A DNA stretch of 64,000 nt, taken from positions 310,001-374,000 of the forward strand of contig NZ_CP081485.1 in the NCBI RefSeq assembly GCF_023617305.1, read 5' to 3'. The translations under genes and the position numbers were made by a program. This stretch comes from Methanobrevibacter sp. TLL-48-HuF1 (GTDB lineage Archaea > Methanobacteriota > Methanobacteria > Methanobacteriales > Methanobacteriaceae). The notes below the pieces were generated by a model that was not told the origin of the DNA, searched no databases, and saw only the letters and a program-made list of their open reading frames with translations. This document shows positions 9,101-17,796 of the stretch, in pieces (position 1 is the first letter of the stretch; every line of letters begins with the position of its first letter).

Positions 9101-10632
9101 TTTTTGTAACCGGTATCATTCAATGTATATGATATGCTGTATACTTTAACATCTAATCTAAGATTTATACTAGCAACACCATTTTTATCAGTTACCCTTA
9201 AATAATTAACTCCATTTATATTAAAGTAGACATTTTTATTAATTACTAAATTACCATCTTCATCTTTTACTAAAACTGAAAATGCATCACCTTTTAATAC
9301 TACATTATCTTCAGGTGTGAAAACTACATCTTTACCTTCATAAACAGAAATAGTGCTTGATGTACTAGACGCTAAATACCCACCATTTTTATTAAAGTTA
9401 TAAGTTGCAGTATAATTACCCGGAGTAGCTAAGTTAATATTGTATTTAGCTATACCTTTACTATCAGTAGTGCTTGTATATGTAACACCACCAACATTAA
9501 GACTGATACTTTGATTACTTACAGTATGATTAAACTGATCATATAATGTAATACTTACAACTTTATTATCATCAGCTATAAAATCATAGTGTTGTGTTTT
9601 AATAATAGTGTTAACAGAATCAACAACAGTAATAGTGTAACCTACATCATATCCATCAAGTGGATGGTATGCAGTTAAGATGTATGTTTTAGGATATAAC
9701 TTAATATTAAGTTTAGCTACACCTTTGTCATTAGTATCACGATGATAAAGTACACCATTAATATTGAAAGCAACACTTGTATTAACTAAAGGAGTACCAT
9801 CACCATGTAAGAAAGTAGCATAAAATTGATTTTCATCTAAATATAATTTATTTAAATCATCAGCTACAACGGTAGGCAATACTTTAACAGTATTTGCACA
9901 TTCATAACCATCATTAGGATTATATGCAGTTAATATATAAGTGTTAGGACGAAGTTGAATACCAAGACGAGCTACACCTTTATCATTAGTATCACGAGTA
10001 TAAAATACACCATTAATATTAAATTTAACAGTAGTATTAACTAAAGGATTGCCATAACCATCTAAAAAAGTAGCATAATATTGAGTTCCATTTTTATAGA
10101 ACTTTGTAATATCATCACCATTTATAGTTGGAATTACTTTAATAAGTGAAGTAGTACTAGCTGGAGCATATTCGCTTGTTCCTTTGTAATTCACAGTAAC
10201 ATTATACAAACCAGAGTATAAATTTACACCCATAGAAGCTAAACCACTTTCATTAGTGACTTTATTATAAGTAACACCATTAATTACAATACTTATAGAT
10301 TGATTAGCTAATCCAATTCCGTTTTCATCAGTTAAATTAATCATGAACCTAGTACCATTCTTATAATACATTTCTATACTAGGAGCATCTAAATTAACAG
10401 CTTTTTGTTGGTTGCTCTCTCCAATTACATTATTGCTATTTTCTTCAATAACATTACTATAAGAAACAACATTATTATTTGATTCATTAACAGATATAGA
10501 ATCATCAGGAGCTGTTAATACTGTAGAATTTGAGTCAACAGTATTTACATCCATTGCAGAGATTGCACTAACTGACAAAAATACAGTTAGAATCACCAGT
10601 GCAAAGATTATTACACGTTTTTTCAAAATCAT
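6124..10632 (-). CDS. secreted Ig-repeat protein with TIM-barrel hydrolase-like, pseudomurein-binding and transglutaminase-like domains
   Basis: 1502 residues. Residues 1-26 form a signal peptide. About seven Ig-like modules of roughly 88 residues follow (about 82-700), each with the core (N/G)INGVxYxxxTDxxGxAxL. A TIM-barrel region (about 712-970) contains GVHFDYLRYPG, the hallmark of GHL10/DUF187-like glycoside hydrolase folds. Pseudomurein-binding repeats flank a Cys cluster (CPQCGYYG...CAYCDCDYCG, about 1150-1185). The C terminus (about 1370-1502) is transglutaminase-like, with Cys in GYGNCCDQAQ, His in VGHVWVQF and Asp in VVADPTS, as in pseudomurein endoisopeptidases. It is probably anchored in the wall through its repeats and cleaves or remodels pseudomurein; substrate is inferred. 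GGAGGT lies only two bases before the ATG, an unusually short spacing. Confidence 0.88.
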   Translation of the reverse strand: MILKKRVIIFALVILTVFLSVSAISAMDVNTVDSNSTVLTAPDDSISVNESNNNVVSYSNVIEENSNNVIGESNQQKAVNLDAPSIEMYYKNGTRFMINLTDENGIGLANQSISIVINGVTYNKVTNESGLASMGVNLYSGLYNVTVNYKGTSEYAPASTTSLIKVIPTINGDDITKFYKNGTQYYATFLDGYGNPLVNTTVKFNINGVFYTRDTNDKGVARLGIQLRPNTYILTAYNPNDGYECANTVKVLPTVVADDLNKLYLDENQFYATFLHGDGTPLVNTSVAFNINGVLYHRDTNDKGVAKLNIKLYPKTYILTAYHPLDGYDVGYTITVVDSVNTIIKTQHYDFIADDNKVVSITLYDQFNHTVSNQSISLNVGGVTYTSTTDSKGIAKYNINLATPGNYTATYNFNKNGGYLASSTSSTISVYEGKDVVFTPEDNVVLKGDAFSVLVKDEDGNLVINKNVYFNINGVNYLRVTDKNGVASINLRLDVKVYSISYTLNDTGYKKVTGSTIVSLIDTNKTVIHGDDITVGKNAGQKFNVLLTAGGVPIVNRNVIININGVNYTRTTDNKGIASLTISLNTGTYYITYSFKGDSKLAPSNGEAYCIVVDRKDSSFTVNSGTVFTQNSNDEFKVLLKNGDGNPISNEKVIFTINGVNYTKTTDAKGIASLNIKLGTVGTYEISYKFAGNNEYLGCEGTSSIVITKYINNGNGYWVQGANMYNVDLTSLAASGTGNIFLNFYAFTKYGESSVLSWIKQANSYGIKVHIWMQVFYDGGWLSPLNSDGSMNTALFNERIAEAKKYAALPGVAGVHFDYLRYPGTAYKHPGGTEAITEFVKLATAAIRSVNPNCLISAAVMPEKNDAYVYGQDIPVISKYLDIIVPMAYKGNYNSGTSWISSITQWFVENSNGAAIWVGLQTYVSDNDITKLSASELSNDAQAAYNGGASGVMMFRWGVCNFIDFNKLNTHNVTPSYGDSVSVSSIVGASASLKKYIEANGVLPKFITIGNSNYTMPQFLYLMTKATEEIGNSDSKAITAILVNASSKTSGDVINKQLVKSEFVSLAKTLADYIAANGVAPGNISSTLGDIKYESLIYAYARILSYYNSNSAFPNFVFVTNLLDNYSLTVTMKVSAGGTSYNPGVFYTTVWLNYCPQCGYYGTLLINPKGTAEGELTCAYCDCDYCGVSGKEKISSSTNVLTRLTESIPESSGKVGDNISINAILSAAKVLKAHIQANNALPDYVILNDEQYTLSQFLYLMSKAIVNINGGNLGDIAVVGASSPSTPSGDRITSNLNKTEYLDVASRVSQFIINNGQAPNYASSSAGKISYSELLDAFSRILAYYADNSKTLPNSVFINNTMDSGASVKVADKAKDLVRGIDSTWDKADALFKFVRDNIAYKMYFDTVYGAEGTLIKGYGNCCDQAQLLVAMARSVGLTARFATGKCVFTSGLDVGHVWVQFYIDGKWVVADPTSTRNSLGVIKNWNTNSYINKGTYDVLPY

Positions 10633-11040
10633 TTACCTCCATTATAAATTTAATTTAACTATAAATTAAAAAATTATTTTCAGTACTTAATTATATTAAG
10701 AATATTGTATATAAATCTATTTATTTAATAAAACTGCTTAAATAGTTCTAATTTAAAAAATTAAGTATTAAAACCCCAGAATATTAAGAAATTAATAAAA
10801 ATTATATTGATTTAAAGGATAATAAGTTAAAATTACAACAAGTAATCTTTTAAGTTTTATAAGATTATGAAATTATAAAAGATTATGAAAATTTCATTTA
10901 AATTAAAATAAAATGACAAACAATTTATAAAAAATAAAAAAACTAATTTGAATTGAATTATATAAAAAAACAAACTAAAAAATTTAGTAAATTGAAAAAT
11001 AAGCAAGAAAAATAGAAAATAAAAAAAGATGTAAATAATT
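10633..11040. other. gene-free AT-rich stretch with promoter
   Basis: This contains the promoter of the large gene to its left (TATA-like ATTTATATAC on the minus strand near 10706-10716). The 12-mer AAGATTATGAAA occurs twice, 18 bp apart, at 10861 and 10879. The thermosome terminator lies at the right end. No gene is seen. Confidence 0.5.
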
Positions 11041-11047
11041 TTACATC
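11015..11047 (-). terminator. terminator of the thermosome gene
   Basis: An 8-bp perfect stem (11028-11035 with 11040-11047) with a 4-base loop overlaps the stop codon and is followed on the minus strand by a run of seven T and more T-rich DNA. Confidence 0.85.
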
Positions 11048-12693
11048 ATAGGTGGCATACCACCCATACCTCCAGGCATACCACCCATTGGAGGCATTCC
11101 GCTAGCATCATTTCCAGATTCATCGGGACCTGGAGAGTTTAATGCATTTTTAGCTGCAATCATATCATCAATACGTAATATCATTTCAGCAGCTTCACTA
11201 GCAGCTTTAATAGCTTGTGTTTTAATCCTAAGTGGTTCAATAACACCAGCTTCTTCCATGTCAACAAGTTTACCGGTAAATACATTAATACCAGTAGTTG
11301 AAGAGTTTTCATGAGCAGCTTTTAATTCTGCAATTAAATTAATGGTATCCAAACCAGCATTTTCAATTAAAGTCCTTGGAATAACTTCAACTGCATTTGC
11401 ATAAGCTAAAATAGCTAATTGTTCTCTTCCACTTACAGATTCACCATATGCTCTTAATCCTTTTACTAAATCAATTTCACAAGCTCCTCCACCAATGAGA
11501 ACTTTACCGTCTTCAATAGTAGCTGCTACAACACCTAAAGCATCATCTAATGCTCTGCTAATTTGTTCAGTTACATAACGAGTACTTCCTCTAAGTACAA
11601 TTGAAGATGCTTTTGGATTTTCACATTCTTCAATGAAAGTTAATTTGTGGTCGAATATTTTATCAACATATACATGACCTGCAGAACCTAATTTGTCAGC
11701 AGTTAAATCTTCAATATCAGTTACATACTGAGCACCAGTAGCTTTGTTGATTCTTTCCATATCGGATTTTTTAACTCTTTTATAAGCCATGATTCCTGCT
11801 TTGTTTAAGTAGTGTTGTGCCATATCGTCAATACCTTTTTGACAGAATAAGACATTTGCTCCAGATGCAACAACTTTATCTACTAAATCTTTAATCATTT
11901 CTTCTTCATTGTTTAAGAAAGCTTCAAATTGTGCAGGGTCTGTAATATCAATTTTAGCATCAGTGTTGATTTCTTTTAATTCAATAGGATATTTAATTAA
12001 AGCAATTTTAGCATCTTCAACATCAGTAGGCATGTTTTTAGATACTGGATCTTTATCCATAACAATACCTTCAGCTAAAAATGAATCTTCAACTGAATCT
12101 CCGGAAATTCTTTGGATATTGATGTTGTCAATATCGATTTCACCATCTTCAGCTATTCTTAAAGCTGCATCTACTACTAAATCAGCTAATTTATCTTTAG
12201 CATAATCTGATCCTTTACCGGTCATAGCAGTCATAGCTACTTTTTTAAGAGTTTCCCTATCATCAGCATCCATAGCTACATTGTTTAAAATTTCAATAGC
12301 TTTAGCTGCTGCATTTCTGTAACCTTTTACAATAACAGAAGTTGCAATTCCATCTTCTAATAATTCTTGAGCTTTAACTAATAATTCACCAGCTATTACA
12401 ACAACGGAAGTGGTTCCGTCTCCAACAATGTCTTCTTGTTTTTTAGCTGTTTCTACAAGCATTCTAGCAGCAGGTTGAGTGATATCCATTTCTCTCATTA
12501 TAGTTGCACCATCATTAGTAACAATAACATCACCTAATGAATCAGTTAACATTTTGTCCATTCCTTTAGGACCTAAAGTAGTTCTTACAATATCTTTTAA
12601 AACTTTAGCTGCTGTAATATTCATTCTTAAAGCATCTCTTTTAGAATACCTTTCAGTACCTTCAGGAAGAATGAATATTGGTTGATTTGCCAT
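11041..12693 (-). CDS. thermosome subunit (group II chaperonin)
   Basis: 550 residues. It forms the double-ring ATP-driven protein-folding chamber of archaea. Signatures are [11 protein letters not shown], the nucleotide site GDGTTSVVV, the catalytic-region motif GGGACEIDL, and a Gly-Met rich flexible tail ([14 protein letters not shown]) typical of chaperonin C termini. Two adjacent ATGs are possible; the second (12693, MANQP) has proper spacing to GGTGAT, whereas the first directly abuts it. It is a single-gene transcript with its own terminator. TATA-like AATATATAAAA lies about 65 bp upstream. Confidence 0.97.
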   Translation of the reverse strand: MANQPIFILPEGTERYSKRDALRMNITAAKVLKDIVRTTLGPKGMDKMLTDSLGDVIVTNDGATIMREMDITQPAARMLVETAKKQEDIVGDGTTSVVVIAGELLVKAQELLEDGIATSVIVKGYRNAAAKAIEILNNVAMDADDRETLKKVAMTAMTGKGSDYAKDKLADLVVDAALRIAEDGEIDIDNINIQRISGDSVEDSFLAEGIVMDKDPVSKNMPTDVEDAKIALIKYPIELKEINTDAKIDITDPAQFEAFLNNEEEMIKDLVDKVVASGANVLFCQKGIDDMAQHYLNKAGIMAYKRVKKSDMERINKATGAQYVTDIEDLTADKLGSAGHVYVDKIFDHKLTFIEECENPKASSIVLRGSTRYVTEQISRALDDALGVVAATIEDGKVLIGGGACEIDLVKGLRAYGESVSGREQLAILAYANAVEVIPRTLIENAGLDTINLIAELKAAHENSSTTGINVFTGKLVDMEEAGVIEPLRIKTQAIKAASEAAEMILRIDDMIAAKNALNSPGPDESGNDASGMPPMGGMPGGMGGMPPMM

Positions 12694-12826
12694 CATATCA
12701 CCTTAATTAATAAATTTCTATAAAAAAACAATATAAAATCAAAAAGTTTTATATATTAATAATGAGTTTGAGGTTATATAAAAACTTTAGCATATTCAAA
12801 ATTGCATAACATATATATAATATAAA

Positions 12827-12867
12827 ATGTAATATATACATTACATAATGTAAAAATTAATTTACAT
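12827..12867 (+). promoter_or_regulatory. array of ATGTAA/TTACAT half-sites before an adhesin-like gene
   Basis: Four half-sites alternate in orientation at 12827, 12841, 12848 and 12862, with centres 14, 7 and 14 bp apart. The first pair forms 7-bp arms (12827-12833 with 12840-12846) and the middle pair a perfect 13-bp palindrome (12841-12853). A TATA-like tract at about 12810-12825 precedes it, so the array covers the expected start site and 5' leader. An operator is inferred; no regulator is identified. Confidence 0.4.
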
Positions 12868-12884
12868 TAAAAAATGTGATTATT

Positions 12885-13895
12885 ATGAAACTTAAGAAAA
12901 TAGTTTTAATATTGCTATTAACATTAGCACTATTTTCCATTTCAAGTGTAAGTGCACAAAATATTGATGTTAATACTACAAACGATATTAATCCATTAAA
13001 TGAAGTTTTAATAGATGAATCAATAGCCCCATCTAATGAACTTAGAAATAAATCATCTATAATCTCAAATAACTTAGAGAAATATTATAAAAATGATAAA
13101 GGATTCTGTGCTACATTTTATAATGAAAATGGAACTCCACTAACTAATAAAAATATAACTTTTAGTGTTAATGGAGTAAGCTATATTAAAACAACTGACA
13201 ATAAGGGTACTGCCAAATTAAATATTAATTTAGAATCAGGTAACTATACAATAATATCATACAATCCAACCACCAATGAAACAATAACTAATAATATAAC
13301 TGTTCTATCAAGTATTAACGGTAGCGACCTTACAAAATACTTTAAAAATGCAACACAATACTCAGTTACATTGTATGATAAAACTGGAAAAGCTTTAGTT
13401 AATAAAACCGTGCGTTTCAATATAAATGGAATATTCTCCGAACGTAAAACCAATGAAAAAGGAGTAGCTCAGTTAAATATTAACCTAGATCCTGGAAACT
13501 ATATTGTAACGGTTTACAACCTGGTTACAGGTGAAGAAAAATCCAATAACATTAATGTAGTGTCAAGAATACAACTGCTAGATTTAAATAATGCATCAAA
13601 TGTAATACTGCCTGGGGGATATGTTATACCTGTAATGTCTATTGGTGATGGAAAGGCTTATGCTCAATGCAGAGCAACAACTCTTGACGAAAAAGGAAAC
13701 CCCTTAGCTAATCAACTAATAACATTTAATATAAATGGAATCATTTATAAAGGCACTACTAACAAATTTGGTATAATCGATGCCATCATATATATTAATG
13801 CAGATTGGGGAACTACATACCATATATGTACTGCAACATTCGGAGAATCATTTGTTTCCCAAACTGTTATAGTTAAACGTTTTATTATTGGTTAA
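12885..13895 (+). CDS. small secreted adhesin-like protein with Ig-like modules
   Basis: 336 residues. A signal peptide of about 25 residues (KLKKIVLILLLTLALFSISSVSA) is followed by a linker and three Ig-like modules with the same core as the giant proteins nearby (SVNGVSYIKTTDNKGTAKL, NINGIFSERKTNEKGVAQL, NINGIIYKGTTNKFGI). There is no transmembrane anchor or pseudomurein-binding repeat, so retention on the wall is unexplained. The ATG at 12885 is preferred over an upstream in-frame GTG that forms part of the GTGAT ribosome binding site. Function is inferred as surface adhesion or matrix only by architecture. Confidence 0.85.
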   Translation: MKLKKIVLILLLTLALFSISSVSAQNIDVNTTNDINPLNEVLIDESIAPSNELRNKSSIISNNLEKYYKNDKGFCATFYNENGTPLTNKNITFSVNGVSYIKTTDNKGTAKLNINLESGNYTIISYNPTTNETITNNITVLSSINGSDLTKYFKNATQYSVTLYDKTGKALVNKTVRFNINGIFSERKTNEKGVAQLNINLDPGNYIVTVYNLVTGEEKSNNINVVSRIQLLDLNNASNVILPGGYVIPVMSIGDGKAYAQCRATTLDEKGNPLANQLITFNINGIIYKGTTNKFGIIDAIIYINADWGTTYHICTATFGESFVSQTVIVKRFIIG

Positions 13896-13916
13896 CTATA
13901 AAATAAAATTAAATTT

Positions 13917-13952
13917 TGAAAGTTTATAAAAACTTTCATTCTTATTTTTTTA
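13917..13952 (+). terminator. terminator of small adhesin-like gene
   Basis: A perfect 9-bp stem (13917-13925 with 13930-13938) with a 4-base loop is followed by a T-rich run. The insertion sequence begins 30 bp beyond the stem. Confidence 0.85.
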
Positions 13953-13967
13953 AAAAAAGTATAAAGA

Positions 13968-15690
13968 GAGGATGTGACGCAAAATTTTTAGTTGAATTTT
14001 GTGTTTCTGATTTTTTATAATTTTTTTTCTTATTTTAGTTGTTTTTTGTGTTTATTTCATTGTATATTCTTTTTAGGTTGTGTCCGATTGTATATAGTTT
14101 GAATTCTGTGTTTGTGTTTTTTATTCCTGTTGTTGTGAATTCATGGAGTTTCATATTTTGTTTTATGTGTGCAAATGGTAGTTCTGCTGTTTTTGATCGT
14201 TTTTTGTAGATTTTTTGTGCCCAGTCTGTTTCCATTTTCCGTTGCATTCTGATTTTGGAAGGGTTTCCATAGTCTTGGATTGTTCTGTAGTTCTTTTTCT
14301 TGCAGCAGATTTCTTTCATGATGCAGTTTTTGCATTCGTTTGTCCAGTAGGTTATTCTTTGTTTGTTTTTGTATTCGTATGTTCTTCTTCGATATAAACT
14401 TTCTCCCAAAGGGCAGATATAGGTTTCAATTTCTGCATCGTAGCAGAAATTGTCTTTTTGGAATGGTTTTTCCCATAGATTATATTTTTTTTCTTTTCTT
14501 GAGAGTTTTCTGGTGGATATGTATCCGTCTAAGCCTTTTTCTTCAAGATATGTTGTGTTTTCATCTGTTGAATATCCATTATCGGCACTGAATTGGAAAT
14601 TGGAGGGCAATTCATCATAAATTCTGGTTAAATTGTTTTCTAATTGTTCTATTGATGGAATCAGCTCGAAATGGTCGGTTGGATTTTGTGTAATGTATGA
14701 AGATAGGATTATTCCTTTGTATTCGTCCACGATGATTTGTGCGTTGTAATCCCATTCCCATTTGCCTTTTTTATTCATCATTAAGCGAGCATCTGGGTCG
14801 TTAATGCTTATTACATCTTTTGGTGATTCTTTTACTTTTTCTTCGAGTTCGTTGAGTTTTTTTAAAACTTTTTCTGGATTTTTTTCTGCTTGTTTTAAAA
14901 GATTTAAACTTGAAGAACGCAATTTATCTTTGTTTCTATTATTTTTAGAAGATTCTTGAATTTCTTTTACTGTTTCTTTGAATTTTTCTTTGTCTGTTAA
15001 TGATTCTGGAACTGAATTTCCAGATTCATCTCCGAGTTCCTCATCTTCTTGTTGATCAAGTTCAATACTTTTTTTGAAGTGTTCTTTCATGATTTTGATT
15101 TGGTTTTCATCGATTAATTTATTAATTGATGTTTTTGCTTTGATTTTAGTTCCATCCAAGCTCAAATGATGTATTTTTATTAAATCATTTTCCTTTGCAA
15201 TTTTGATCGTTGTTTTAAATGCTTCGTCGATTAAATCAGTATAATCGACTTTAAATCGTGCAATTGTCCGATATGATGGTTTTTCCATTGCTGCAAGATA
15301 CATATATGCAATGTCAGTTCTTGTTTTTCTCTCTATTTCTCTTGAAGACAATCCACCATCAAATACGCTCATTAAAATGAGCCTGAGCAATAATTCTCGA
15401 GGATAAGCAGATTCACCAGGCTTTCCACGAAATTCCTGGTTTGCTTTTGAACAATCAATTAAATCAACCACATTTTTAATAAAATAGCACGGATGATCTT
15501 CAGGAATCAAATTTCGCAAGTCCATAGGGACCAACATAGTCTGATTAATATTATCATCTTTTAAAACCATGAATAAAACAACCATAAATATTAATATCTA
15601 TAATAAAAGATTATACTTCATAGTATATAAAATTAAAGAAAAATTAGTCAATTAAAATTAGAAAAAAATGTGATTTCGTGTCACATCCTC
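13968..15690 (-). mobile_element. IS1182-like insertion sequence, apparently intact
   Basis: 1723 bp. The ends are inverted repeats beginning GAGGATGTGAC on each side (13968-13980 and 15678-15690), diverging after about 13 bases. AAAGA lies directly outside both ends (13963-13967 and 15691-15695), a probable 5-bp target duplication. It carries one full transposase gene. It sits between the terminator of the adhesin-like gene and the 3' end of fprA, so it interrupts no gene. Confidence 0.88.
14035..15585 (-). CDS. transposase, IS1182-like (DDE)
   Basis: 516 residues. The N-terminal DUF772-type domain (YPRELLLRLILMSVFDGGLSSREIERKTRTD) is followed by a charged coiled insertion (about 165-260) and the DDE catalytic core with LDGTKIKAKTS and SADNGYSTDENT. 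A cysteine cluster (CPLG...C..C...C) precedes the C-terminal RSKTAELPFAHIKQNMK motif. All regions are present and the frame is uninterrupted, so the element could be active. A second ATG at 15570 is an alternative start; neither has a clear ribosome binding site, common for transposases. Confidence 0.93.
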   Translation of the reverse strand: MVVLFMVLKDDNINQTMLVPMDLRNLIPEDHPCYFIKNVVDLIDCSKANQEFRGKPGESAYPRELLLRLILMSVFDGGLSSREIERKTRTDIAYMYLAAMEKPSYRTIARFKVDYTDLIDEAFKTTIKIAKENDLIKIHHLSLDGTKIKAKTSINKLIDENQIKIMKEHFKKSIELDQQEDEELGDESGNSVPESLTDKEKFKETVKEIQESSKNNRNKDKLRSSSLNLLKQAEKNPEKVLKKLNELEEKVKESPKDVISINDPDARLMMNKKGKWEWDYNAQIIVDEYKGIILSSYITQNPTDHFELIPSIEQLENNLTRIYDELPSNFQFSADNGYSTDENTTYLEEKGLDGYISTRKLSRKEKKYNLWEKPFQKDNFCYDAEIETYICPLGESLYRRRTYEYKNKQRITYWTNECKNCIMKEICCKKKNYRTIQDYGNPSKIRMQRKMETDWAQKIYKKRSKTAELPFAHIKQNMKLHEFTTTGIKNTNTEFKLYTIGHNLKRIYNEINTKNN

Positions 15691-15709
15691 AAAGACAAAT
15701 AAAAAAAAA

Positions 15710-16933
15710 TTATTCATCTTTTAAAGATTGGGCTAATTTTTTACCTAAATCATAACATTGATCTAAAACATCATCATCAGGTATGAAAATAGTGTCAAAT
15801 TGATCAACAACATCAAAACCTGCAGCTTCCAATTCAGCACTCATTTTTTTATTAGCTCCTCCACCCCATCCTTTAGAACCAAATACTACTGCTTTTTTGG
15901 TGTATCCCGTTGCTTTAAAGTTAAGAGCATCCAAATAATAAATAATGTCTCCAACACTTGGATATGCCTTGTTCATAATGGTAGGTGCACCTAAACAGAT
16001 TGCTTTACTGTCTAAAACATCAGTTACAACATCACTTCTGTCATCTTCATGCAGGAAGTACATTTTAACTTCAAATCCTTCAGACATAATACCTTCTGCA
16101 ATAGATTTAGCCATTTTTTGGGTTGAATGGTGCATAGTGTCATAAATTAAAGTTACTTTATCCTTACATACACCGTTGGCCCATTCATTATATTTGTTAA
16201 TAATTAATGAAGGATCTTTAAAGATTTGACCGTGAGAAGGTGCAATCATCTTAACTTTACTGACTAAATCCAGATCAGCTAATTCTTTCATCTTATTATT
16301 ATACATTAAAGAAGAGTTAACAACCAGATTAGCATAGAACTTTTGTGCATTATTTAATAGGATTGTTTCTTCTACCTCATCACTAAACCTTTCACTAAAA
16401 CAGATATGTTGACCAAATGCATCATTAGAGAATAATATTCCGTCTTCAACTAATAATGTAAACATGCTGTCCGGCCAGTGAAGCATTGGTGCATTTACAA
16501 ATGCTAAAGTTTTTCCACCTAAATCTAAACTGTCTCCAGTTCCTACAACATTAAAATCATAGTCTTTTAAAGAGGGTAAATGATTTTTTAATCCGTTTAC
16601 AGCCATCTGTGAACAATAAACTTCAACATCCGGGAATTTTTTAACAAATTCAGGAAGGGAACCGCTGTGATCGTTTTCAATATGGTTTTGAATAATTACA
16701 TCTATTTTAAATTCTCTTCCTTCTTGCTGGAATGCATCTTTTACTCTACCCCATAACTGTGCAGAGGTTCCAGGATATACGTTATCAATTAAAGCTACTT
16801 TATCTTCACCAAATACCAAATAACAATTGTATGTAGTTCCATCTAAACTGTAACCGTGATAATCTCTTAAATCCCAGTCTAATACACCGACCCAATATAC
16901 TCCATCAGTAATTTTAGTAGCATCTGCTTTCAT
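15710..16933 (-). CDS. fprA: F420H2 oxidase (flavodiiron protein FprA)
   Basis: 407 residues. The N-terminal metallo-beta-lactamase-like diiron domain has ligands in NHIENDHSGS, the His of PMLHWPDSM, the Asp of FSNDAFGQH and the His of APSHGQ. The C-terminal flavodoxin domain (about 255-407) has the FMN loop LIYDTMHHSTQKMA. In methanogens this enzyme reduces O2 to water with electrons from F420H2, protecting oxygen-sensitive enzymes. The ATG at 16933 follows GGTGA; the longer frame to 16963 lacks a binding site. It works in the same stress setting as the desulfoferrodoxin further along. The IS1182-like element lies 20 bp past its stop. Confidence 0.95.
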   Translation of the reverse strand: MKADATKITDGVYWVGVLDWDLRDYHGYSLDGTTYNCYLVFGEDKVALIDNVYPGTSAQLWGRVKDAFQQEGREFKIDVIIQNHIENDHSGSLPEFVKKFPDVEVYCSQMAVNGLKNHLPSLKDYDFNVVGTGDSLDLGGKTLAFVNAPMLHWPDSMFTLLVEDGILFSNDAFGQHICFSERFSDEVEETILLNNAQKFYANLVVNSSLMYNNKMKELADLDLVSKVKMIAPSHGQIFKDPSLIINKYNEWANGVCKDKVTLIYDTMHHSTQKMAKSIAEGIMSEGFEVKMYFLHEDDRSDVVTDVLDSKAICLGAPTIMNKAYPSVGDIIYYLDALNFKATGYTKKAVVFGSKGWGGGANKKMSAELEAAGFDVVDQFDTIFIPDDDVLDQCYDLGKKLAQSLKDE

Positions 16934-17139
16934 AAAAAAATCACCTAAATATAAATTTATCAAGATATATTCTGTTCGTAATTATATTAATAATTAATGG
17001 GACATTAACAAAACATCTAGAATGCACAAATAAATATATATCTGATAATACTATTTACATTGATTAAATTAAAATGGCAAATAATAAATAGTAACATAAT
17101 AACATATATTATATATATTGAAATAATAGGTGATTTACA

Positions 17140-17295
17140 ATGTGTTCTACAGGAGGTCCAATGGCGGACATTGATTTGAAAAAATTAAAAACAAAAAGAT
17201 ACAGATGTTTAGATTGTGGAAACGATTTCAAAGGCCTTGGCAGAAAAGTAATTTGCCCATCCTGCCAAAGTGACAATGTTGAATGTAAAGAGTAA
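17140..17295 (+). CDS. 51-residue zinc-ribbon protein
   Basis: The sequence runs MCSTGGPMADIDLKKL and ends in a zinc ribbon of the form CLDCGNDF...CPSCQSDNVEC. The ATG at 17140 has GGTGAT five bases upstream; an internal ATG at 17161 also has GGAGGT just before it, so two start sites are possible. It ends in a perfect stem-loop terminator. Role unknown; small ribbons like this often bind nucleic acid or deliver metal, but nothing here decides that. Confidence 0.8.
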   Translation: MCSTGGPMADIDLKKLKTKRYRCLDCGNDFKGLGRKVICPSCQSDNVECKE

Positions 17296-17327
17296 ACCTG
17301 CAATTGTTTACTCTATTTTTATTTTTT
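17289..17327 (+). terminator. terminator of zinc-ribbon gene
   Basis: A perfect 9-bp stem AGAGTAAAC/GTTTACTCT (17289-17297 with 17306-17314) containing the stop codon is followed by a T-rich run. The next gene starts only ten bases later. Confidence 0.85.
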
Positions 17328-17337
17328 AGGTGGTACT

Positions 17338-17790
17338 TTGATTATTGATTTTAATAATGATGAAATTCTATTTCTGGAAGGGGAAACTGGAATTGTAGGA
17401 ATTATAAAAGTAGCACAGGAAAATAAAATGTTATTTATAGCTACACAGGACAATGAAGAAATTGTCCAATTCTTAGAAAAAGATGACTTAATAGCTGTAT
17501 CTAACTTTAAAAAAGACAGGCGAGCTATTCGCTCTCAGGCATATTTAACTCGTGTGGAAAATTCACCACTTGTAATTCTAAACAAAAATCACCCATCTAC
17601 TAAACGATTAGAAACTGTTCTATCTGTAGGTGCTAGAGTCTGTCTAAACTGCAATATTACCCCTGGAACACACCCTGAACAGGACGTTTTATGTTCTTGT
17701 GATTCACTATCCGGTTTAGAAATTGATAAAACAGAAACTGGGATTAAATTAAACAAAGAATTTGATAATTACACAATTGAAAAGTTTTAG
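17338..17790 (+). CDS. uncharacterised protein, TTG start
   Basis: 150 residues. It begins at TTG (17338) with AGGTGG seven bases before it. The first 80 residues are beta-rich without obvious motif; a cysteine group CLNCN...CSC (about residues 101-121) could bind metal. There is no signal peptide or membrane segment. It is followed after six bases by the DUF116 gene and is probably cotranscribed with it. I do not recognise the family. Confidence 0.75.
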   Translation: MIIDFNNDEILFLEGETGIVGIIKVAQENKMLFIATQDNEEIVQFLEKDDLIAVSNFKKDRRAIRSQAYLTRVENSPLVILNKNHPSTKRLETVLSVGARVCLNCNITPGTHPEQDVLCSCDSLSGLEIDKTETGIKLNKEFDNYTIEKF

Positions 17791-17796
17791 ATTAAA

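Noticed and set aside
10861-10890. Two copies of AAGATTATGAAA in the gap before the large hydrolase-like gene
   Set aside because: Short, AT-rich and without a third copy or symmetry; not enough to call an operator.
17109-17303. Minus-strand frame overlapping the small zinc-ribbon gene
   Set aside because: The plus strand has a clear ribosome binding site, ribbon cysteines and terminator; the minus frame is a shadow.
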